A stretch of 46,178 nt of DNA, from assembly GCF_001707915.1 (NCBI RefSeq), contig NZ_MAVV01000009.1, forward strand, positions 1-46,178. The letters run 5' to 3'. The notes under the pieces are model-generated. The model was not told the DNA's origin and searched no databases. It worked only from the letters and a program-made list of their open reading frames with translations. Shown piece by piece: positions 43,405 to 46,178 of the stretch. Every line of letters begins with the position of its first letter. Position 1 is the stretch's first letter. The position numbers were made by a program, and so were the translations under genes. The stretch is from Thermodesulfovibrio sp. N1. Lineage in GTDB: Bacteria > Nitrospirota > Thermodesulfovibrionia > Thermodesulfovibrionales > Thermodesulfovibrionaceae.

Positions 43405-44709
43405 ATGTTTTGGGATAAAGATATAGAATGTATTGATGAAGAAAAACTAAGGGAAATCCAACTTGAAAGATTAAAAACAACAATAAAGAGAGCCTATGAA
43501 AAGATTCCCTACTACAGAAAGAAATTTGATGAAGCTCAAGTCTCTCCTGATGATATTAAAAAACTTGAAGATATAAGAAAAATACCCTTTACAAGTAAAG
43601 CAGATTTAAGGGAGGTTTACCCCTTCGGTATGTTTGCTTCACCCCTAAGTGAAATTGTTGAAATTCATATGTCAAGTGGAACTACAGGAAGGCCTATTGT
43701 AGCAGGATATACTCTATCAGATATAGAGATTTGGGGAGAAGTAATGGCGAGATGCCTTACAATGGCAGGGACTACAAAAAATGATATAGTACAAGTAGCT
43801 TATGGATACGGATTATTTACGGGTGGATTTGGAGTTCACTATGGAGCAAGGAAAATAGGAGCAATGATTGTTCCTGCTTCAGCTGGAAATACTCGTAGAC
43901 AAATAGAAATTATGAGAGATTTTGGAACAACAATTCTTGCTTGTACTCCATCATACGCTCTTTACATGGCAGAAGTTGCTCAGGAAATGGGAATTGAGCC
44001 AACAACACTTAAACTAAAGGCAGGATGTTTTGGTGCAGAAATGTGGACAGAAGCAATGAGAACAGAGATTGAAAAAAGATTTAATCTGAATGCCTATAAC
44101 ATATATGGACTTACAGAAATTATAGGTCCAGGCGTTGCCCATGAGTGTTCTGAAAAAAAGGGATTACATGTCTTTGAAGACCATTTTTTTGTTGAGGTAA
44201 TAGATCCTGATACAGGAGACCCTGTTTCCGATGGACAAAGAGGTGAACTTGTTCTTACAACTCTAACCCGCCAAGGAATGCCAATGTTAAGATTTAGAAC
44301 AAGGGATATAACATCAATAATTCGGGATAAGTGTGCCTGTGGTAGAACTTTTGCTCGAATTGAAAGAATTCGTGGAAGAACAGATGACATGATAAAAGTA
44401 AGAGGCGTAATGATATTCCCTTATCAGATTGAAAAGGCAATCTTAGAAGTTCAAGGAGTTGAACCACACTATCAGATAATAATTACAAGACCACAACATC
44501 TTGATGAAATTGAAGTAATGGTAGAGATGTCCAAAGAAACCTTTTCTGACGAGGTAAAACATATTGAAAATCTTAGAAGAAAACTTGAAAAAAGAATCGA
44601 AGATATAACTGGAATAAGAGTTAAGGTTACTTTGGTTGAGCCCAAGAGTCTGCCAAGAAGTGAAGGAAAGGCAAAAAGAATAGTTGATAAAAGAAGTTTA
44701 CATGATTAG
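43405..44709 (+). CDS. Phenylacetate-CoA ligase family protein 2
   Basis: 434 residues, a paralogue of the ligase at 41662 with the same layout: [65 protein letters not shown]. The two differ around the ACPSYALY/FGAEMW region, so they may prefer different aryl acids. It is preceded by GAGGTG and followed 9 bp later by a second ACT-domain gene. Confidence 0.92.
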   Translation: MFWDKDIECIDEEKLREIQLERLKTTIKRAYEKIPYYRKKFDEAQVSPDDIKKLEDIRKIPFTSKADLREVYPFGMFASPLSEIVEIHMSSGTTGRPIVAGYTLSDIEIWGEVMARCLTMAGTTKNDIVQVAYGYGLFTGGFGVHYGARKIGAMIVPASAGNTRRQIEIMRDFGTTILACTPSYALYMAEVAQEMGIEPTTLKLKAGCFGAEMWTEAMRTEIEKRFNLNAYNIYGLTEIIGPGVAHECSEKKGLHVFEDHFFVEVIDPDTGDPVSDGQRGELVLTTLTRQGMPMLRFRTRDITSIIRDKCACGRTFARIERIRGRTDDMIKVRGVMIFPYQIEKAILEVQGVEPHYQIIITRPQHLDEIEVMVEMSKETFSDEVKHIENLRRKLEKRIEDITGIRVKVTLVEPKSLPRSEGKAKRIVDKRSLHD

Positions 44710-44718
44710 GAGGTAATC

Positions 44719-45150
44719 ATGAAAATAAAACAGCTTTCAGTTTTCTTAGAAAACAAAAGAGGAAGACTCTATGAAGCTTTAAAGGCACTTGCAGATTCTA
44801 ATATCAACATTAGAGCTCTATCAATTGCTGATACATCTGAGTTTGGAATTTTAAGAATGATAGTTACAGATCCTGAAAAAGCAAAGGAAATTCTTGAAAA
44901 AAATGAATTTACAGTTAAGCTTACAAATGTAATTGCTATGGCTGTAAAGGATAAACCCGGAGGATTAGCAGAGGCATTGAAGTATCTTTATGATGCTAAT
45001 ATAAATATTGAGTACATCTATGCCTTTGTTGAAAAATCGGGAGAAAAGGCAGTTGTAGTCCTTCGAACTGAAAATCTTGATAAAACAATATCAATTCTTC
45101 AGGAAAGCAATATTAAACTTTTAACCTGGGATGATGTTTTAGCTCTTTAA
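44719..45150 (+). CDS. Tandem ACT-domain protein 2
   Basis: 143 residues, the same two-ACT layout as the protein at 42967: [20 protein letters not shown], then [18 protein letters not shown]. In the first domain the PGRL turn has become KRGRL, so ligand binding there may differ. GGAGG precedes the ATG. Its 3' end overlaps the convergent iorA by 12 bp. Confidence 0.9.
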   Translation: MKIKQLSVFLENKRGRLYEALKALADSNINIRALSIADTSEFGILRMIVTDPEKAKEILEKNEFTVKLTNVIAMAVKDKPGGLAEALKYLYDANINIEYIYAFVEKSGEKAVVVLRTENLDKTISILQESNIKLLTWDDVLAL

Positions 45151-46178
45151 TTTTTTTGCAATTAAAACACAGGCTCTTTTTGCTATTACTACATTGACGC
45201 CTGGGTTGTTTAATCCTCTTTGTAGAGCTTCAAAGGTTGCCTTTTTATCATAGGGGTCTACAATTTCTACACTGTCTGCTCCACAGGCTTTACATAGTTC
45301 TGCAAGGTTAAGCTTCTTTGTCTCATCACCCTTGGCAGTTATTCCTATTGCTGGTGTTGGCTGATTACCTGTCATTGCAACCGATGAATTATCAAGAATA
45401 CATACAAGAATATTAGATTTATTATATACTGCGTTAATTAAAGCGGGAACTCCTGTATGAATAAATGTAGAATCTCCAATTACAGCAACAACCCTATCTA
45501 CTCCCTGTGAATTAATACCTGAAGCTTTACTTATACTTGCTCCCATACAAAGACAGGTATCAAGGGCATTTAATGGTGGATTGGCTCCAAGAGTATAACA
45601 ACCAATATCTCCTGTAACAAAGTTTGGTTTTGCCTCAATTAGAGCTTTATAAAATTCCCGATGGGGACATCCAGGACAAAGAAAAGGAGGTCTTGGGATA
45701 AGATATTTATCTACATCGTAATCTTTATTTTTATTTTTTGATTTATTAAAAAGTTTAATTATAGAATTAATACCAAGTTCGCCCTCCATTGGTAAGTCTC
45801 CAGAAATTTTACCTTTAACATTAGGATGAAAATATCTTACTAATTTCTCAATAAATGGATAGCCCTCTTCAAAAACATATACTTCATCTAATCCATTTAC
45901 GAATTCTTTTAATAAAATTTCGTCAACAGGATATCCAGAAATTTTTAAAATCGGAAATTTTTTATTCAATTCCATTGCATATTGAAAGGTTATTCCACAG
46001 GCTATTATGCCTTTCTTTGATTTTCCTGGGTAAATTTTGTTGAATTCGTATTTTTTTATCAATTCATGAATTCTTTTCTGTTTTGCATTTAATTCTTTGT
46101 GAAGGTTAATAACATGCTTAGGAACTGCAATCATATGTTCTGGGTCTTTTTCAATTTTTAATGGTTTCTCTTCTTTTA
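45139..46178 (-). CDS. iorA: Indolepyruvate:ferredoxin oxidoreductase, alpha subunit (partial, no Fe-S tail)
   Basis: The frame is open through the right edge, so the N-terminal pyrimidine domain lies outside; the Met at 46134 is internal. Visible: the linker domain, [38 protein letters not shown], and the TPP site [16 protein letters not shown] with [15 protein letters not shown]. Family IorA proteins continue for about 100 residues with two ferredoxin-type 4Fe-4S motifs. Here the chain stops at [12 protein letters not shown]. No Cys-rich sequence follows in any nearby minus-strand frame. It is convergent with the iorB cluster. Confidence 0.9.
   Translation of the reverse strand, partial: KEEKPLKIEKDPEHMIAVPKHVINLHKELNAKQKRIHELIKKYEFNKIYPGKSKKGIIACGITFQYAMELNKKFPILKISGYPVDEILLKEFVNGLDEVYVFEEGYPFIEKLVRYFHPNVKGKISGDLPMEGELGINSIIKLFNKSKNKNKDYDVDKYLIPRPPFLCPGCPHREFYKALIEAKPNFVTGDIGCYTLGANPPLNALDTCLCMGASISKASGINSQGVDRVVAVIGDSTFIHTGVPALINAVYNKSNILVCILDNSSVAMTGNQPTPAIGITAKGDETKKLNLAELCKACGADSVEIVDPYDKKATFEALQRGLNNPGVNVVIAKRACVLIAKKLKS

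Overview
This window looks like a piece of chromosome from a low-GC, thermophile-like anaerobic bacterium. My best guess is a Thermodesulfovibrio-type member of the Nitrospirota. That is inferred from the gene set and not proven: a lactate oxidation operon like that of sulfate reducers, a desulfoferrodoxin/peroxiredoxin pair typical of anaerobes, indolepyruvate:ferredoxin oxidoreductase with phenylacetate-CoA ligases, and A+T-rich codon use with many AGA and ATA codons.

Layout. 1-2661: the 3' end of hemW, a catalytically dead HtrA-like PDZ protein, and tilS. 2690-4102: a desulfoferrodoxin-rubredoxin fusion diverging from a peroxiredoxin; the peroxiredoxin promoter carries a textbook PerR-type operator. 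4124-8209: an alcohol dehydrogenase, then a TPP riboswitch controlling thiS-thiG-thiE-thiC. 8278-12292: ubiA followed by mfd, which is split by a 1-nt frameshift at an A7 run. 12345-13642: two decayed insertion sequences. 13645-18991: an operon of a giant PEP-synthase-like protein and an unusual GAPDH. 19077-22655: purF, an aminopeptidase-like gene, a small unknown gene, smpB and tmRNA. 22919-23920: a scrapyard of transposase fragments. 23998-29846: split transketolase, ftsE, ftsX, an EnvC-like activator, a CtpA-type protease and tRNA-Leu(CAG). 29847-30740: a decayed gap. 30741-32077: a histone-deacetylase-like hydrolase and a PPC/DUF296 protein. 32090-39211 (minus strand): lactate permease, FAD dehydrogenase, two Fe-S/CCG proteins and LutC. 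39395-41015: a broken DsbC-like lipoprotein gene and a LysR regulator. 41088-46178: iorB, two phenylacetate-CoA ligase/ACT-protein pairs, and a convergent iorA that runs off the window.

How the genes fit together. The lactate operon imports lactate and oxidises it to pyruvate. The PEP-synthase-like and GAPDH genes and the split transketolase belong to central carbon flow. The ior/paaK block would turn aryl pyruvates or aryl acids into aryl-CoA thioesters. Dfx and peroxiredoxin handle superoxide and peroxide.

Most notable signals: (1) six genes have a -10-like hexamer 6-8 nt before the start codon and no Shine-Dalgarno, suggesting leaderless mRNAs; (2) three unrelated insertion-sequence remnants carry inverted repeats that would hide the transposase ribosome site or start codon; (3) three copies of a small palindrome lie inside those remnants; (4) the lactate operon promoter has three half-sites spaced exactly 11 bp apart; (5) the 1367-residue PEP-synthase-like protein has no PEP-binding barrel; (6) IorA lacks its ferredoxin domain. 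No CRISPR array or classical defence system was seen.
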